Under the pieces are notes generated by a model. The model ran no database searches and had not been told where the DNA came from. It saw only the letters and a program-made list of their open reading frames with translations. Shown in pieces: positions 16,572 to 26,768 of a stretch of DNA of 64,000 bases. The stretch is from an uncultured Allomuricauda sp. (GTDB lineage Bacteria; Bacteroidota; Bacteroidia; Flavobacteriales; Flavobacteriaceae). Numbering within the stretch: position 1 is the first letter of the stretch; each line of letters starts with the position of its first letter. The translations under genes and the position numbers were made by a program. The stretch is from positions 496,001-560,000 of the forward strand of contig NZ_CANMUU010000001.1 of NCBI RefSeq assembly GCF_947501165.1. Reading direction: 5' to 3'.

Positions 16572-17216
16572 ATGAAAAAACCAACCATCATCGCAGGATT
16601 TCTATTTCTTTTTTTACTTCAAGGATGTTCATCCTATTTAACGAGTTCGGAAAACGTTAGCAAAACAAAGAATGACTATGAGAAGTTTCTAGTAGTAGGT
16701 CGTTCTAAAGACAATACTGCACGAATCAAGTTTGAAAACAGTGTTGTCTCTCAATTGGCCGAACAGGGTTTAAACGCGGTGTCTTCCTATTCTGCTAATG
16801 CCATGGTGGACATCAATAAAAAATATTCGGATAGTGAGTTGGCTTCACTTAAGAAAAAACTAATGTCCAATGGGTACGACGGGGTTATTGTGACCAACCT
16901 TATCAATACCGAAGCATATACGGATGTTGTTCCAGGTAGTACTTCAACGGCCTATGTGCCTGCCCGTGTGGGCAGATTTGGACGGTATCTCACATATTAC
17001 CCAATCACAACATGGGAACCTGACCAGTTGAAAAGTGGCACGAAATACATCTTTGAAAGTAGCTTGTATCGTTTGGCAGAATCTTCGGGAGATAACTTGC
17101 AATGGGTAGGTCGTTTTGAGGTCAGGGACCCCTCTAGTTTGGAAAAGACTGTTAGCAATTACGCATTGGACTTGACCAAGGCTTTGGTAAAGAACAGCGT
17201 GTCAAACGCAAAATGA
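16572..17216 (+). CDS. hypothetical lipoprotein (214 aa)
   Basis: A signal with lipobox LLQGC (Cys 19) is followed by a DUF4136/CsgG-like arrangement: a strand with FLVVGRSKDNTARIKFENSV, a segment AEQGLNAVSSY, and SNGYDGVIVTNLI. Such folds are found in lipoproteins that resemble the nucleotide-binding-like N-terminal part of TolB or CsgG. The family assignment is tentative. The gene is monocistronic. Confidence 0.7.
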   Translation: MKKPTIIAGFLFLFLLQGCSSYLTSSENVSKTKNDYEKFLVVGRSKDNTARIKFENSVVSQLAEQGLNAVSSYSANAMVDINKKYSDSELASLKKKLMSNGYDGVIVTNLINTEAYTDVVPGSTSTAYVPARVGRFGRYLTYYPITTWEPDQLKSGTKYIFESSLYRLAESSGDNLQWVGRFEVRDPSSLEKTVSNYALDLTKALVKNSVSNAK

Positions 17217-17379
17217 AATAACTTATTTGGCTTTTAAAATATTGTAATGCATCCCTAAAGCCAAGTAATTTCTAAAATCAAAATCACTCTGGGCACCCGG
17301 TTTAACCATTAAAAGTAAAAAGCATAACAACAACAATTTTCTAAAGGCATGCAAAGCTTATAGTTGTTTTTGTTAAAGT

Positions 17380-17745
17380 TCACATCAACTTAGGATTTGG
17401 ATAATTATCGGACTGATCTTCCGCGGTTTGATCCATACAGACAAAATCCTTTTCCAGGGTCAAGATTAATTCTCTACCATTGGCAAGAAGCTGATTGTGG
17501 TAAAATCCAACTTTTTCATTGGTGTCCCAATGGCGTAATAATACATTTGAAATATGCAGCATAATTCTGCCTTCTGAAAAGGAGGCATGTAAAGCTTCTT
17601 GTTCATCTGAAGCTACTACCGAATACGAGAAAAATGATTCGTCAAACTCTGTTTTCTCTTCCACACTTCCTTCCTTGCATAACCTATGCACCTCCGATTT
17701 TGTCAATCTAAAACGTACTGAATTTCCCTTGATTCTGATTTTCAT
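17380..17745 (-). CDS. DUF7009-like protein
   Basis: 121 residues from ATG 17745 (TTG 17751 is also open). The start MKIRIKGNSVRFRLTKSEVH is characteristic of a conserved cytoplasmic flavobacterial family, from memory DUF7009, of unknown function. It has strand-rich sequence, one Cys near the end (DFVCMDQ) and no membrane segment. It lies 38 nt downstream of the potassium channel gene and may share its transcript. Confidence 0.7.
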   Translation of the reverse strand: MKIRIKGNSVRFRLTKSEVHRLCKEGSVEEKTEFDESFFSYSVVASDEQEALHASFSEGRIMLHISNVLLRHWDTNEKVGFYHNQLLANGRELILTLEKDFVCMDQTAEDQSDNYPNPKLM

Positions 17746-17782
17746 GATCAATCCGTATTTCGGTTATTTTGGGTATTGTACT

Positions 17783-18448
17783 TTAGGAATGATTATGTCT
17801 GATAAATTTTTCTATAACCACAGCAGTAACAATTACCAAATAAAACTGTCCAACCAGTCCTACCAAAACCGCAGCCTTCTGGGCTAAAGGAATCGCTGGA
17901 ACTATTTCTCCATAGCCGATAGTCATTAAAGTAATAAAAGCGTAATACAATATCGCTTCACTGAATAAACTCATATCGCTTGAGTTCAATAAAGCGCCTT
18001 GGAAAGCCCCAGGATTTGTCAATTCTATGGACATGAACAAAAAAAACGCCAAAAAGCCCAACGAAATGTATCCGCTCATCAATCCCAATATCACATTTTT
18101 GCTCACAAACTCCGCTTGCCAGACCTGTTTTATGATATTCCAAGTTACTACAATATGAAAAATAAAATAAATCATCAGTCGAATCAGAACATTACTTTGC
18201 GATTCTTGACGGTTAATCATGGAACTTCCGAAAATAACAGCGGAAATCAAGAATAGTGTCACAAAAAACCAGGCCATAGGCTTATGTTTCGATATTACCA
18301 AGATTCCGCCTAAAATGCTTATCAAATAAAACAATGGCAACAAGGTAAACTCAAAAAACTCTGCAGGAACAATCAAAGAACCAAAAAGAATGGCAACTTG
18401 AATGACCAAAAAAATCTCAAAGCGAAACTTGTATAGTCTTGCAATCAT
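17783..18448 (-). CDS. potassium channel (pore-loop) protein
   Basis: 221 residues with six or more hydrophobic segments. The last two flank a pore loop with selectivity filter TIGYG (LMTIGYGEIVP, about residues 182-192). There is no RCK or cyclic-nucleotide domain, so gating is not evident. Filter TIGYG is close to the classical TVGYG, making K+ selectivity likely. It follows the RND efflux operon by 17 nt on the same strand. Confidence 0.82.
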   Translation of the reverse strand: MIARLYKFRFEIFLVIQVAILFGSLIVPAEFFEFTLLPLFYLISILGGILVISKHKPMAWFFVTLFLISAVIFGSSMINRQESQSNVLIRLMIYFIFHIVVTWNIIKQVWQAEFVSKNVILGLMSGYISLGFLAFFLFMSIELTNPGAFQGALLNSSDMSLFSEAILYYAFITLMTIGYGEIVPAIPLAQKAAVLVGLVGQFYLVIVTAVVIEKFIRHNHS

Positions 18449-18465
18449 ATCACTTTCCTATAAGC

Positions 18466-21400
18466 TTAGTCTTCTAAAAGCTCATCATTAAAAGTATACC
18501 CCTCGTAGTTTACCTTAAACAAGGCACTATAAAGTGATGGAATAAAAAGTAAGGTTATTATGGTTCCAAACAATAGCCCAATCATAATACTTACAGCCAT
18601 ACCTTCCCACATTTCCCCTCCTGAAAGGTAGAGTGGCAATAGACCTAAAATGGTAGTGAATGTGGATAGTAATATGGGTCGAAAACGTTGCAAACAAGCT
18701 GCAATGACGGAGTCTTGGTCACTCCGCCCAGCCGCGAGTTCAACCTCCATACGGTCAATGAGCACAATGGCATTATTAATCACAATACCTGCCAACGAGA
18801 TTACTCCTAAAAAGGGCATAAACCCAAAAGCCTCTTGAAACACCAACAAACCAACCACAACACCAATAATTCCGAGAGGAATGGTCAGGACAACCATTGC
18901 CATTTTTCGAACGGAATTGAACTGGATTATGAGCAACAGCACGATTATGAATCCAGAAATAGGAAGATAGCCTATTATAGGCCCCATATTTTCTTCCGTT
19001 TGCTTGGCATCACCCCCTAATTGATAGGAATACGCTTCTGGCCATACCCCATTAATCTGTTCTTCAAGCCATGGATTAACCACTGCCATAATTGCCGACG
19101 CATTGCCCCCATCTCTCAATTCACTGCTAATGACTATGGTTCTTTTTATATCCAGTCTTTTGATTTTGGCGTATTGCCAAGCTGGAACTATAGAGGCAAC
19201 TTGTAATAAGGGTACGCTTTTACCACTGTTTTGAGAATAAATATTTAAGGTTTCCAAAGACGCTAAGGTCTGTTGTTGGCTATCACCGCTTCGCATTAAA
19301 ATAGGAATGGATTTGTCATCCTCCCTATATTCACCTGTTTGGAATCCGTCTAAAACGGTTTGCAAAGATGTGGCAATATCAGAGCTGGTAATACCCGCAT
19401 TTTGAGCACGATTTTGGTCAATCTCAATTAAGAACTTTTTACTTTTTGGTCCCCAATCATCCTTTACATTTTTGGTAAATGCAACTCCAGAAAGTTTTTG
19501 CTTAACGCTTTCCGCAATGCTGGCCAGTTCATCTGGTTCTGGTCCTGAAACTTTAATTTCAATAGGAGTGCCTCCTCCACCTGAACCCAACAGACCTACT
19601 TTTATGTCCGCATTAGGGAAGTTTTGAAAGGCATAGGCATCCAAACGTCGTACCATCTCTGCGTTCTCTTCAAAGGTGGTGGTATTCACCAAAATATGGG
19701 CATAGTTGGAATTGGGTTCATCTGGAGAATATCCCAAGTCGTAGGATTCTGGTCCTTCGCCGATATATGAGGACCAACTTACAATTCCCTTTTCTCTTTC
19801 AGTATTGACTTTAAGTGAATCGGCCATGAAGCCTTCTATCTGATTTACTACTTCGGTGGTGCTTTCAATCTTATTGCCTTCGGGTAGGTTGATATCAATG
19901 GTAACCATATTCCGGTCACTGTCCGGGAAAAAGATAAAGGGAATGTAACCGAAACCATATAAGGAAAGAAAGAAGGCTAAAAAAATACCTGCAATGACTT
20001 TGTACTTATGTCGAAGTGCCAGCAAAATCAAATCCTTATAATATCGCTTGGCCGAGTTGATAATTCTATCTACCAAACTTAGTTTCTTTTCACCCTTTGG
20101 TGCTACTTTGAGAAACATATAGCAGAACATGGTTATGACCGTCAAAGCGATTAACCAAGATGACATTAGGGCAATAGTAATTACAACAAAAATTGGTCCC
20201 ACTATATCCCCCATTGTGGTTGGGGAAAGGTAGAAAGCCAAAAAAGCTGCGGAAGTAGTCAAAGTCGAAATCAATAACGGCATCCAAAGCTCAGAAAAGG
20301 CCTCTATTGCGGCTTTATACTTTTCCATCCCTTGTTCCAATTTAACCATAATGGTTTCAGCTACTACGATGGCATTATCAACCAACATACCTAATGCCAT
20401 GATAAGTGCTGCCAAGGTAACCTGGTTAAGACCCATGTTAATGATACCCATGAGCATTAAAGTCATGATGGTTACAATCGGAATCAAACTTGCAATGACA
20501 AATCCAGTCCGGAATCCTAAGAATACAAGCATTACTATCAATACAATACTAATGGACTCGATCAGGTTCACCATAAAATCGCTGACCTTTACATCAATAT
20601 AGTTATCCAAAGAGGAGACCCTTGTCAATTCCAAACCGACCGGTAATCGCTTTTGCCATTGGTTTACAATCACATCCACTGCTTCACCCAGATAGACGAT
20701 ATTTTTGTCCTCTTTTAGGTTGACGTGCATGGTAATAGCTTCTTTTCCATCAACACTTACAATTTGATTTGGTGGGTCTATATAGCCTTTTGTCACGTTT
20801 GTGATATCTCCCAACTTTACTAATTGAGAACCATTGCCTACGGGAATCAACATGTTTTGAATATCATCAACGGAATCAAAATTTCCTGTGGGTTCCAAGA
20901 TGATACGTTCATCCCCTACATTGATTTGACCTCCGGAGCTTAAAATGTTTGTTGCCCCTATATTTTGTTGCAATTTAGACGCAGATAGGCCATATTCTTT
21001 TAGCCTAGTATTGTCAAACTCAACAAAAACACGTTCTTCTTGAACACCTCCTAGTTCAACTTTGGCAGCATCCGGAAGCTTAATTAAATCATCCTTGATA
21101 TCATCAGCATATTCCTTCATTTCAGCATAACTGAATCCATCCGATGTTAAGCCTACAACAATACCGTACACGTCTCCAATACCATCATCATTTAAGTTTG
21201 GTGTAACCCCAGATGGGAGACCTTGAATTGAACCTAATTTTCTCCGCAACCGGTCCCAGACCGATTGCAAAGTTTCTGGGGAAACTTCGTCTTTTAAAGA
21301 AACACTTACAACAGAAAGGCCTGTGCGAGAGGTGCTGGTCACTTCTTTAAGTTCAGGTAGTTCCTGTGCCACTTTTTCAATTTTATCAGTAACCAATTGC

Positions 21401-21579
21401 TCTACCCGTTCTGGGCTGGCACCTGGAAACTGTGAAACTACAGTTGCCACACGAACCGTATACGGCGGCATACTATCTTGGGATAAACTGAAATACATGT
21501 TGATTCCCAACAAAATGATAGTTGCCAGCACCATAAAGGTGATGCGATTTTTATCGATGGAGAATTTGGCTAAATTCAT
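18466..21579 (-). CDS. RND-family efflux pump, inner-membrane subunit
   Basis: 1037 residues, the normal length for AcrB/MexB-like or related RND transporters. The start MNLAKFSIDKNRITFMVLAT, two large periplasmic loops and twelve membrane segments are evident. In TM4 LIMALGMLVDNAIVVAETI keeps one of the two acidic residues usual in drug pumps (VDN in place of VDD). Exports an unidentified compound together with the adaptor and outer-membrane factor of the same operon, encoded upstream in the order OMF, adaptor, pump. Confidence 0.93.
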   Translation of the reverse strand: MNLAKFSIDKNRITFMVLATIILLGINMYFSLSQDSMPPYTVRVATVVSQFPGASPERVEQLVTDKIEKVAQELPELKEVTSTSRTGLSVVSVSLKDEVSPETLQSVWDRLRRKLGSIQGLPSGVTPNLNDDGIGDVYGIVVGLTSDGFSYAEMKEYADDIKDDLIKLPDAAKVELGGVQEERVFVEFDNTRLKEYGLSASKLQQNIGATNILSSGGQINVGDERIILEPTGNFDSVDDIQNMLIPVGNGSQLVKLGDITNVTKGYIDPPNQIVSVDGKEAITMHVNLKEDKNIVYLGEAVDVIVNQWQKRLPVGLELTRVSSLDNYIDVKVSDFMVNLIESISIVLIVMLVFLGFRTGFVIASLIPIVTIMTLMLMGIINMGLNQVTLAALIMALGMLVDNAIVVAETIMVKLEQGMEKYKAAIEAFSELWMPLLISTLTTSAAFLAFYLSPTTMGDIVGPIFVVITIALMSSWLIALTVITMFCYMFLKVAPKGEKKLSLVDRIINSAKRYYKDLILLALRHKYKVIAGIFLAFFLSLYGFGYIPFIFFPDSDRNMVTIDINLPEGNKIESTTEVVNQIEGFMADSLKVNTEREKGIVSWSSYIGEGPESYDLGYSPDEPNSNYAHILVNTTTFEENAEMVRRLDAYAFQNFPNADIKVGLLGSGGGGTPIEIKVSGPEPDELASIAESVKQKLSGVAFTKNVKDDWGPKSKKFLIEIDQNRAQNAGITSSDIATSLQTVLDGFQTGEYREDDKSIPILMRSGDSQQQTLASLETLNIYSQNSGKSVPLLQVASIVPAWQYAKIKRLDIKRTIVISSELRDGGNASAIMAVVNPWLEEQINGVWPEAYSYQLGGDAKQTEENMGPIIGYLPISGFIIVLLLIIQFNSVRKMAMVVLTIPLGIIGVVVGLLVFQEAFGFMPFLGVISLAGIVINNAIVLIDRMEVELAAGRSDQDSVIAACLQRFRPILLSTFTTILGLLPLYLSGGEMWEGMAVSIMIGLLFGTIITLLFIPSLYSALFKVNYEGYTFNDELLED

Positions 21580-21601
21580 ATTCTGGTCGGTTATAGTGTT
21601 G

Positions 21602-22687
21602 TTATTGCAACCTTACTTCTTGGCCATCCAAAAGGGTTTGCAAGCCAGCCACGGCTATTCGCTGCCCTGAAGAAAGTCCTGAGGTCACTTCAAATCCTTG
21701 TGCCGTCAAATTACCGAGTTCTACTGCCTGTTTCTTCACTTTCCCTGTTTCCCCTTCACCTTCAACTAGAAATACAAAACGTCCATTGCTATCCTCTCCA
21801 ACTGCATGGGGAGGCACTACCAATACATTGTTCGCAGAGTCATAATTGCCAAAATCGAAAGTCACATTGGCCGCCATGCCACTCCTTATGGCATCACTAG
21901 GATTTGTTACGATGACCCTAACCGGATAGGTTGATGTATTAACATCTACCGCAGGAGCCACTTCCGATACTCGACCTTTAAATTGGGCTTCTTCTATTGA
22001 GGTAAAGTCGACAACCACATCTATATCAGGTTTTACTCCGTTGATGATACTTTCCGGAATACCCAAGGTAATTTCCATATCGGTACCCGAATTCAAAACG
22101 GCAACAGCTTGACCTGGGCTAACATTCTCATCAATTTCCGCAGAAACGGATGCAATAGTACCATCTTCCGGCGCATAGATATAACCATAATTAATCTGTT
22201 CTTGCTGAATCTCCACTCCGCGTTTAGCAGATTTATAACTTTCCTCGGCATTTCTGAATGAGTTCTTAGCGGCTTCAAAATCACTAAGTGATGTACTCCC
22301 CTTTTCATAAAGCGTGCGAACCCGATTAAGGCTGAGTTTCGCAGTATTTACTTGAGAAGCTGCACTATTCAGCTGTGTTATGGATTGTTCGTAGGCCAAG
22401 CGGGCCTGGACATTGTCCAATTTAGCCAACAGCTGCCCTTTTTTCACTTTTTGGCCAAGCTTCAAATCAAACTGAGTAATGATGCCAGAGCTTCTAAAAC
22501 TCAAATTAATGATTTTATCGGTCCTCGCGGTTCCGCTAAAGGTTCTTGAATCTTCACCTCCCAAAAAGCCGATTTCCATATACTTTACAGGTCGCAAGGT
22601 GGTTTCTTCCTTTTTTTCTTCACTTCCACAGGAAATTAAAATCAGGCCTAGGGCCAATAGTAAAGCGAATTGATGTGTAACTTTCAT
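21602..22687 (-). CDS. RND efflux membrane-fusion (adaptor) lipoprotein
   Basis: 361 residues from ATG 22687. The lipobox LILISC gives a lipidated N-terminus. Lipoyl-like halves (GQKVKKGQLLAKLD; YAPEDGTIASVSAEIDENVSPGQ) flank a coiled-coil hairpin (about 95-160), followed by beta-barrel and membrane-proximal domains (PPHAVGEDSNGRFVFLVEG). It bridges the RND pump and the TolC-like protein. The stop lies 22 nt before the pump start. Confidence 0.92.
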   Translation of the reverse strand: MKVTHQFALLLALGLILISCGSEEKKEETTLRPVKYMEIGFLGGEDSRTFSGTARTDKIINLSFRSSGIITQFDLKLGQKVKKGQLLAKLDNVQARLAYEQSITQLNSAASQVNTAKLSLNRVRTLYEKGSTSLSDFEAAKNSFRNAEESYKSAKRGVEIQQEQINYGYIYAPEDGTIASVSAEIDENVSPGQAVAVLNSGTDMEITLGIPESIINGVKPDIDVVVDFTSIEEAQFKGRVSEVAPAVDVNTSTYPVRVIVTNPSDAIRSGMAANVTFDFGNYDSANNVLVVPPHAVGEDSNGRFVFLVEGEGETGKVKKQAVELGNLTAQGFEVTSGLSSGQRIAVAGLQTLLDGQEVRLQ

Positions 22688-22708
22688 ATTCCGGGTTCTT
22701 TTGGTCAA

Positions 22709-25069
22709 TTAATTTTGCGCATTTAGAAATTCAAAAAAGCGCTGTCTGAATTCATCATTCTTTTCTTTTGTATTCAGTATAAAATAGTAGCCCATAAAAC
22801 GCTCCAACTGCAGTGCATTGATTAAAAAGTTATACACCGCATTGGTGCGGGCCAATTGCGCATTTAAATAGTTGTTTTGAGCATCCAGTAGTTGGACAAT
22901 ATTTACCGCACCTTCAGAGTACGAAGCTTGGGTTAGCTCAAGAGCCTCAGAAGCTGTTTCTTCTGATATTTTTGATAATTGTATGTTTGACATCTGATTC
23001 ACAAGATTCAACACGCCATTTCGCACGTTTACCGAAATGTTCAATTCCAAATTATCACGATTTATTTCTAACTGGTCCTTTTGGATTAGGGCCGTTTGCT
23101 TGTTTATATTATTCAAATTTTGATTGATAATTGGAATGGAAATACTTGCCCCCGCAGTGTAAGAATTATCCACCAAACCAAACCCTAGGCCTTCGGGAAC
23201 CGTACTGCCAGCCCCAGAGCGGTTAAAGGTAGAGTTGTATTGCCCTTGCAGCGCTATTGTCGGTAAGAACCGACCATAGCCGTTTAATCGAATATTGCGT
23301 TCGGTAGCCTCCAGGTTGTATCCTAGGGCCCTAAGTTCGGGTGCATTTTTATAGGCTTCTTGAATCAAAAAGTCGGTAAAAGCTTCTCGTAAGGTTGGGT
23401 TATCCAATAAGCCGAACAATTCTTCATATTTATAATCCTCAAAAATACCCTCGTCCAATTCTACATCAATCACATCAATTTCCAAGTTGGAAGGGTTATT
23501 CAAAATTTGATTTAAAATCAGGAACCCTTGTTCCAATTGGTTGATGGCCTCTACCATAGCCTGGGTATTTTGCGCCATTTCACTTCGAAAACGAAGCATA
23601 TCCGATTTTCCAGACTGTCCAGCCTCAAAATTCTGTTCAGCTATCTCAAGGTTCCTTTTGGTCAAATCTACATTGCGTACCTGAATTTGCGTATTCGCTT
23701 TTAGAATCAATACATTAAAATAGGAGTTGGCTGCGTCAAAGATTAAATCCAACTGGGAAGCATTGAAATCTTCTTGCTGGGCTTTCTGTAGATTCTTTTG
23801 AATGGATATATTGGCGTTGGCCGCCTCAGAGAAGACAGTCTGATTCAGGGTAATGTTTCCTCCAGTGGAAAACTCCGGATTTTGTCCGTTGCTTATGGCA
23901 GCTAAGTCAGGGTCCACATACTTAGCTGTGCCCGAAGCGGTAAGTGATGGCAAATAATTGCTATTGGCCGACTTTACCTCTTGTGATGCCAAATCCACAT
24001 CCCTTTGATTGGATTGTATGGACAGGTTTTGTTCCAGCGCCTGATTTATCACAGTTAGCAAACCATATTCCCTTTCAGACAGTACATTTTTAAACTCGCC
24101 AACAAAATCGGTTTCTCCAATCAAACTGTATTTGATTGGGAATCCAATTGCGTCAGAGGTATTATAGTTTATCGTTAACCTAGGGTTGTAATCTATGTAT
24201 ATTGGTAATTCTGACATTGGTGTACCGGTGACATAGGCTTCAACGTTTAAAGCGATTCTTCTAAAAAACTGATCCAAATTCTCTTCTGCCTGTAAAGTAG
24301 CCAAAAAGCCCCTTCTTACATCAGCAGGACCATTAACGGTGAAAGAGGGTAATTTTCGTTTGATGAGTTCAGCTATTAAGGTTTCCTTTTCTTCAGTGGT
24401 CATAAAAAAACCACCTGCCATATACAGTGCATCCGTACCATCTAGGTTGTTTACAATATCGTCTACCGACTCAAAAGGAATCAACCGATAACTAGCATCC
24501 AAAGTGGCCAATTCAGCATCAAATATTGTTTTGAGTGGTAAAATTTCCGCTATGGGTGCATCAATGGCAATTGCCAGGTTCTTAAAATCACTGAGCTCCT
24601 TAAAACGATTTAAATCATCTTGGTACGACTCTGATTCAATCAAATAGGTGAAGTTTTCTATTCCTGAACTGGTTTTTGAAAGGTCCAATTGTTGTACATC
24701 CCTATTTACGGCACCAAACAAAATGGTAGGTTTCTGATGTACGGCCAACGGGTTTATCACCTCATTGTTAATTACACCAAACGCCAAAATAATATCGATA
24801 TCACCGTTAATGAATTGATTGTAGTTGTTTCGAGCACTTTCCAAATCGAAATTATTCACCAATAGACCGGAATCGGGAAAAACAATATTGGCATCTTCGC
24901 CAACAACAGCTTTAACTTCATTTATTAGCTTATCAATCAGTGGGGAAAGTTCTGGATTTACCCTATCTACCAAGATTCCCACATTATAGGTTTTTTTATC
25001 CTGGGCCAAGATGTTGGACAAACTTGACATGAAGCAAAATAGGACAACAAAAATTTTGATAGACTTCAT
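22709..25069 (-). CDS. periplasmic-binding-protein domain fused to TolC-like outer-membrane factor
   Basis: 786 residues from ATG 25069, about 350 longer than a normal TolC family protein. After a signal peptide (FVVLFCFMSSLSNILAQ), residues about 25-320 resemble ABC-type substrate-binding proteins of the DUF534/TrpX kind: YNVGILVDRVNPELSPL, DIILAFGVINNEV, PTILFGAVNRD, DALYMAGGFF and FTVNGPADVRRGFLATL. Residues about 345-760 are two OEP/TolC repeats: VINQALEQNLSIQSNQRDVD and ALELTQASYSEGAVNIVQLL. It is first in the efflux operon, 22 nt ahead of the adaptor. The extra domain would lie in the periplasm or at the barrel mouth and could bind the exported or a signalling ligand. Confidence 0.88.
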   Translation of the reverse strand: MKSIKIFVVLFCFMSSLSNILAQDKKTYNVGILVDRVNPELSPLIDKLINEVKAVVGEDANIVFPDSGLLVNNFDLESARNNYNQFINGDIDIILAFGVINNEVINPLAVHQKPTILFGAVNRDVQQLDLSKTSSGIENFTYLIESESYQDDLNRFKELSDFKNLAIAIDAPIAEILPLKTIFDAELATLDASYRLIPFESVDDIVNNLDGTDALYMAGGFFMTTEEKETLIAELIKRKLPSFTVNGPADVRRGFLATLQAEENLDQFFRRIALNVEAYVTGTPMSELPIYIDYNPRLTINYNTSDAIGFPIKYSLIGETDFVGEFKNVLSEREYGLLTVINQALEQNLSIQSNQRDVDLASQEVKSANSNYLPSLTASGTAKYVDPDLAAISNGQNPEFSTGGNITLNQTVFSEAANANISIQKNLQKAQQEDFNASQLDLIFDAANSYFNVLILKANTQIQVRNVDLTKRNLEIAEQNFEAGQSGKSDMLRFRSEMAQNTQAMVEAINQLEQGFLILNQILNNPSNLEIDVIDVELDEGIFEDYKYEELFGLLDNPTLREAFTDFLIQEAYKNAPELRALGYNLEATERNIRLNGYGRFLPTIALQGQYNSTFNRSGAGSTVPEGLGFGLVDNSYTAGASISIPIINQNLNNINKQTALIQKDQLEINRDNLELNISVNVRNGVLNLVNQMSNIQLSKISEETASEALELTQASYSEGAVNIVQLLDAQNNYLNAQLARTNAVYNFLINALQLERFMGYYFILNTKEKNDEFRQRFFEFLNAQN

Positions 25070-25134
25070 ATATTCTTTTCTATTTCGATATAATAATTGC
25101 ATTTATAGGCTTTTGAAAACAACCTAAGGTTTGG

Positions 25135-26388
25135 TTATTCATTTTCTTCAGGTTTTAATTTCAATTTAGCTATAAGTTTTTCGACTGTAAGTCCTTGTAC
25201 CAAAATTGAAAAAATAACAATGATATAGGTAATCACCAGAAATAAGTCTCTTTCCATGGATTCTGTGAGCCCCAATGCTAAGGCTATTGAGATAGCTCCT
25301 CGTAATCCTCCCCATGTCATTATAAGAGTGGTGTTGGGCACAAAATCCAGTCGTTCCTGAAACAGTTTTACAGGAATTATCAATGAAATATAGCGACAGG
25401 CCAAAGCAATGGGTATGGCCAACAATCCGGCATAAATGTAGGTTGCATTCAACTCGAGCACCAACATCTCCATTCCAATCAAGACAAATAGAATAGTGTT
25501 CAAAAGGATATCTATCAGTTCCCAAAACTTATCGACATAGCTTTCCGTAAGTTTTGACATGGCCTGTTCACGAGTTTTGTTCCCACCTACCATCAAACCA
25601 GCAACTACCATGGCCAAAGGTGCGGAAACATGTAAATGCGTAGCTATTATAGTTCCAGACATCACAGTGGCCAAAGTAATAATGACCTCTATGTTGTAAT
25701 CATCAATCCGCTTCATGAAATAGTAGGTCACCCAGCCTAAAAAGAGGCCCCAAAGTAATCCTCCAAAAACTTCAACCACAAAAAGCTCCAATACATTTGT
25801 CAACGAAAAACCATTGGAACCACTTGCCAGTCCAAAAATGGTCAAGAATACAACTACCCCAACACCATCGTTAAACAAGGATTCACCAACAATCTTAATT
25901 TCCAATTTTTTTGGAGCGCCTGCTTTTTTCAAAATTCCCAATACAGCAATAGGGTCCGTAGGTGATATCAAAGCCCCGAAAAGCAGGCAGTAGATAAAAC
26001 CAACTTGCAGCCCCAATAGCTGTAAAAGGTAAAAAACGGCCGTCCCCACTAAAAAAGTAGAGACCAAAACCCCAAAGGTGGCAAAGACCAAAACAGGCCA
26101 ACGTTGTTCTTTCAGCTTTTGTAAATCAGTGTGTAAGGCCCCAGCAAAGAGTAGGAAGCTCAACATTACATCCAAAAGCACCACCTTAAAATCTATTTTA
26201 GAAATGATGAACCTTTCTGCCTTCAGCAAGGTATCATCAAAATAGCTCAAGGCAAAAACCGCTAGGGTAAAAAGAATTGTTATAAGTGTTAGCCCTATAG
26301 TATTGGGAAGTTTAAAGAAACGAAGGTTGAGATAACCAAAGACTGCGGATAAAAAAACAAGGATACTGGTTATGACAAAATAGTCCAT
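25135..26388 (-). CDS. Na+/H+ (cation/proton) antiporter, CPA1/NhaP type
   Basis: 417 residues with about 12 membrane helices. Typical CPA1 segments are [18 protein letters not shown] (unwound TM4 region), [18 protein letters not shown] with the ion-site ND pair, and [16 protein letters not shown]. There is no long cytoplasmic tail. It exchanges Na+ (or K+) for protons at the inner membrane. It is the last host gene before the genomic island, about 195 bp from the island boundary. Confidence 0.92.
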   Translation of the reverse strand: MDYFVITSILVFLSAVFGYLNLRFFKLPNTIGLTLITILFTLAVFALSYFDDTLLKAERFIISKIDFKVVLLDVMLSFLLFAGALHTDLQKLKEQRWPVLVFATFGVLVSTFLVGTAVFYLLQLLGLQVGFIYCLLFGALISPTDPIAVLGILKKAGAPKKLEIKIVGESLFNDGVGVVVFLTIFGLASGSNGFSLTNVLELFVVEVFGGLLWGLFLGWVTYYFMKRIDDYNIEVIITLATVMSGTIIATHLHVSAPLAMVVAGLMVGGNKTREQAMSKLTESYVDKFWELIDILLNTILFVLIGMEMLVLELNATYIYAGLLAIPIALACRYISLIIPVKLFQERLDFVPNTTLIMTWGGLRGAISIALALGLTESMERDLFLVITYIIVIFSILVQGLTVEKLIAKLKLKPEENE

Positions 26389-26540
26389 TCAGAATCTAAC
26401 TTTGAGGTTGGTTGACTGTTAATCAGTTCAAAGTATGAATTATTTTAGGAAGATTACAGAGAAAGCTTAATAAAATAGATTTTGTTTAATCTTTTTATTA
26501 TGCATGAGATAATCCTGTTTGTACGTTAGTTAGAAACAAT

Positions 26541-26575
26541 AAAAAAGGCTTCAAAGATTTTAACTTTGAAGCCTT
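26541..26575 (-). terminator. original tRNA-Asn terminator, now separated from its gene
   Basis: Stem AAGGCTTCAAAG (26545-26556) and CTTTGAAGCCTT (26564-26575), loop ATTTTAA, with a T-run on the minus strand (26541-26546). It sits immediately beyond the tRNA-Asn 3' fragment, just as a differently sequenced hairpin follows the intact tRNA-Asn at 53022-53053. It is best read as the chromosomal terminator displaced by island insertion. Confidence 0.75.
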
Positions 26576-26582
26576 ACAATTT

Positions 26583-26628
26583 CTGCTCCCCCTCTTGGGC
26601 TCGAACCAAGGACCCTCTGATTAACAGT
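26583..26628 (-). repeat. left attachment repeat: tRNA-Asn 3' fragment
   Basis: 46 bases identical to 53061-53106. They cover the 3' part of tRNA-Asn from the anticodon loop (GTTAATCAGAGG on the minus strand) to the discriminator and three bases beyond. No 5' half follows (the next bases are GTTCACGAATAGG on the plus strand), so this is not a functional tRNA but the duplicated attachment site. Confidence 0.92.
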
Positions 26629-26732
26629 GTTCACGAATAGGACACAATTAAATTTTAAAATTCGCGTATTTTATTGATTATCATAGTTTTAATAAATTTT
26701 GTTGTCAAACAAAATCAATTGAAATCAACTTT

Positions 26733-26753
26733 TTGCGTGCAAATTGCGTGCAA
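26733..26753 (+). repeat. tandem TTGCGTGCAA motif, left end of island
   Basis: Two copies of TTGCGTGCAA 11 bp apart (26733-26742, 26744-26753), so on the same helix face. The inner 19 bases recur exactly at 52996-53014 near the other end. The position, between attachment repeat and recombinase gene, fits arm-type integrase or excisionase sites. Function inferred. Confidence 0.7.
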
Positions 26754-26768
26754 TTTTTTTTATAACTT

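Noticed and set aside
26586-26628. A second tRNA-Asn gene at the left end of the island
   Set aside because: Only the 3' part is present; D-arm and 5' acceptor strand are missing.
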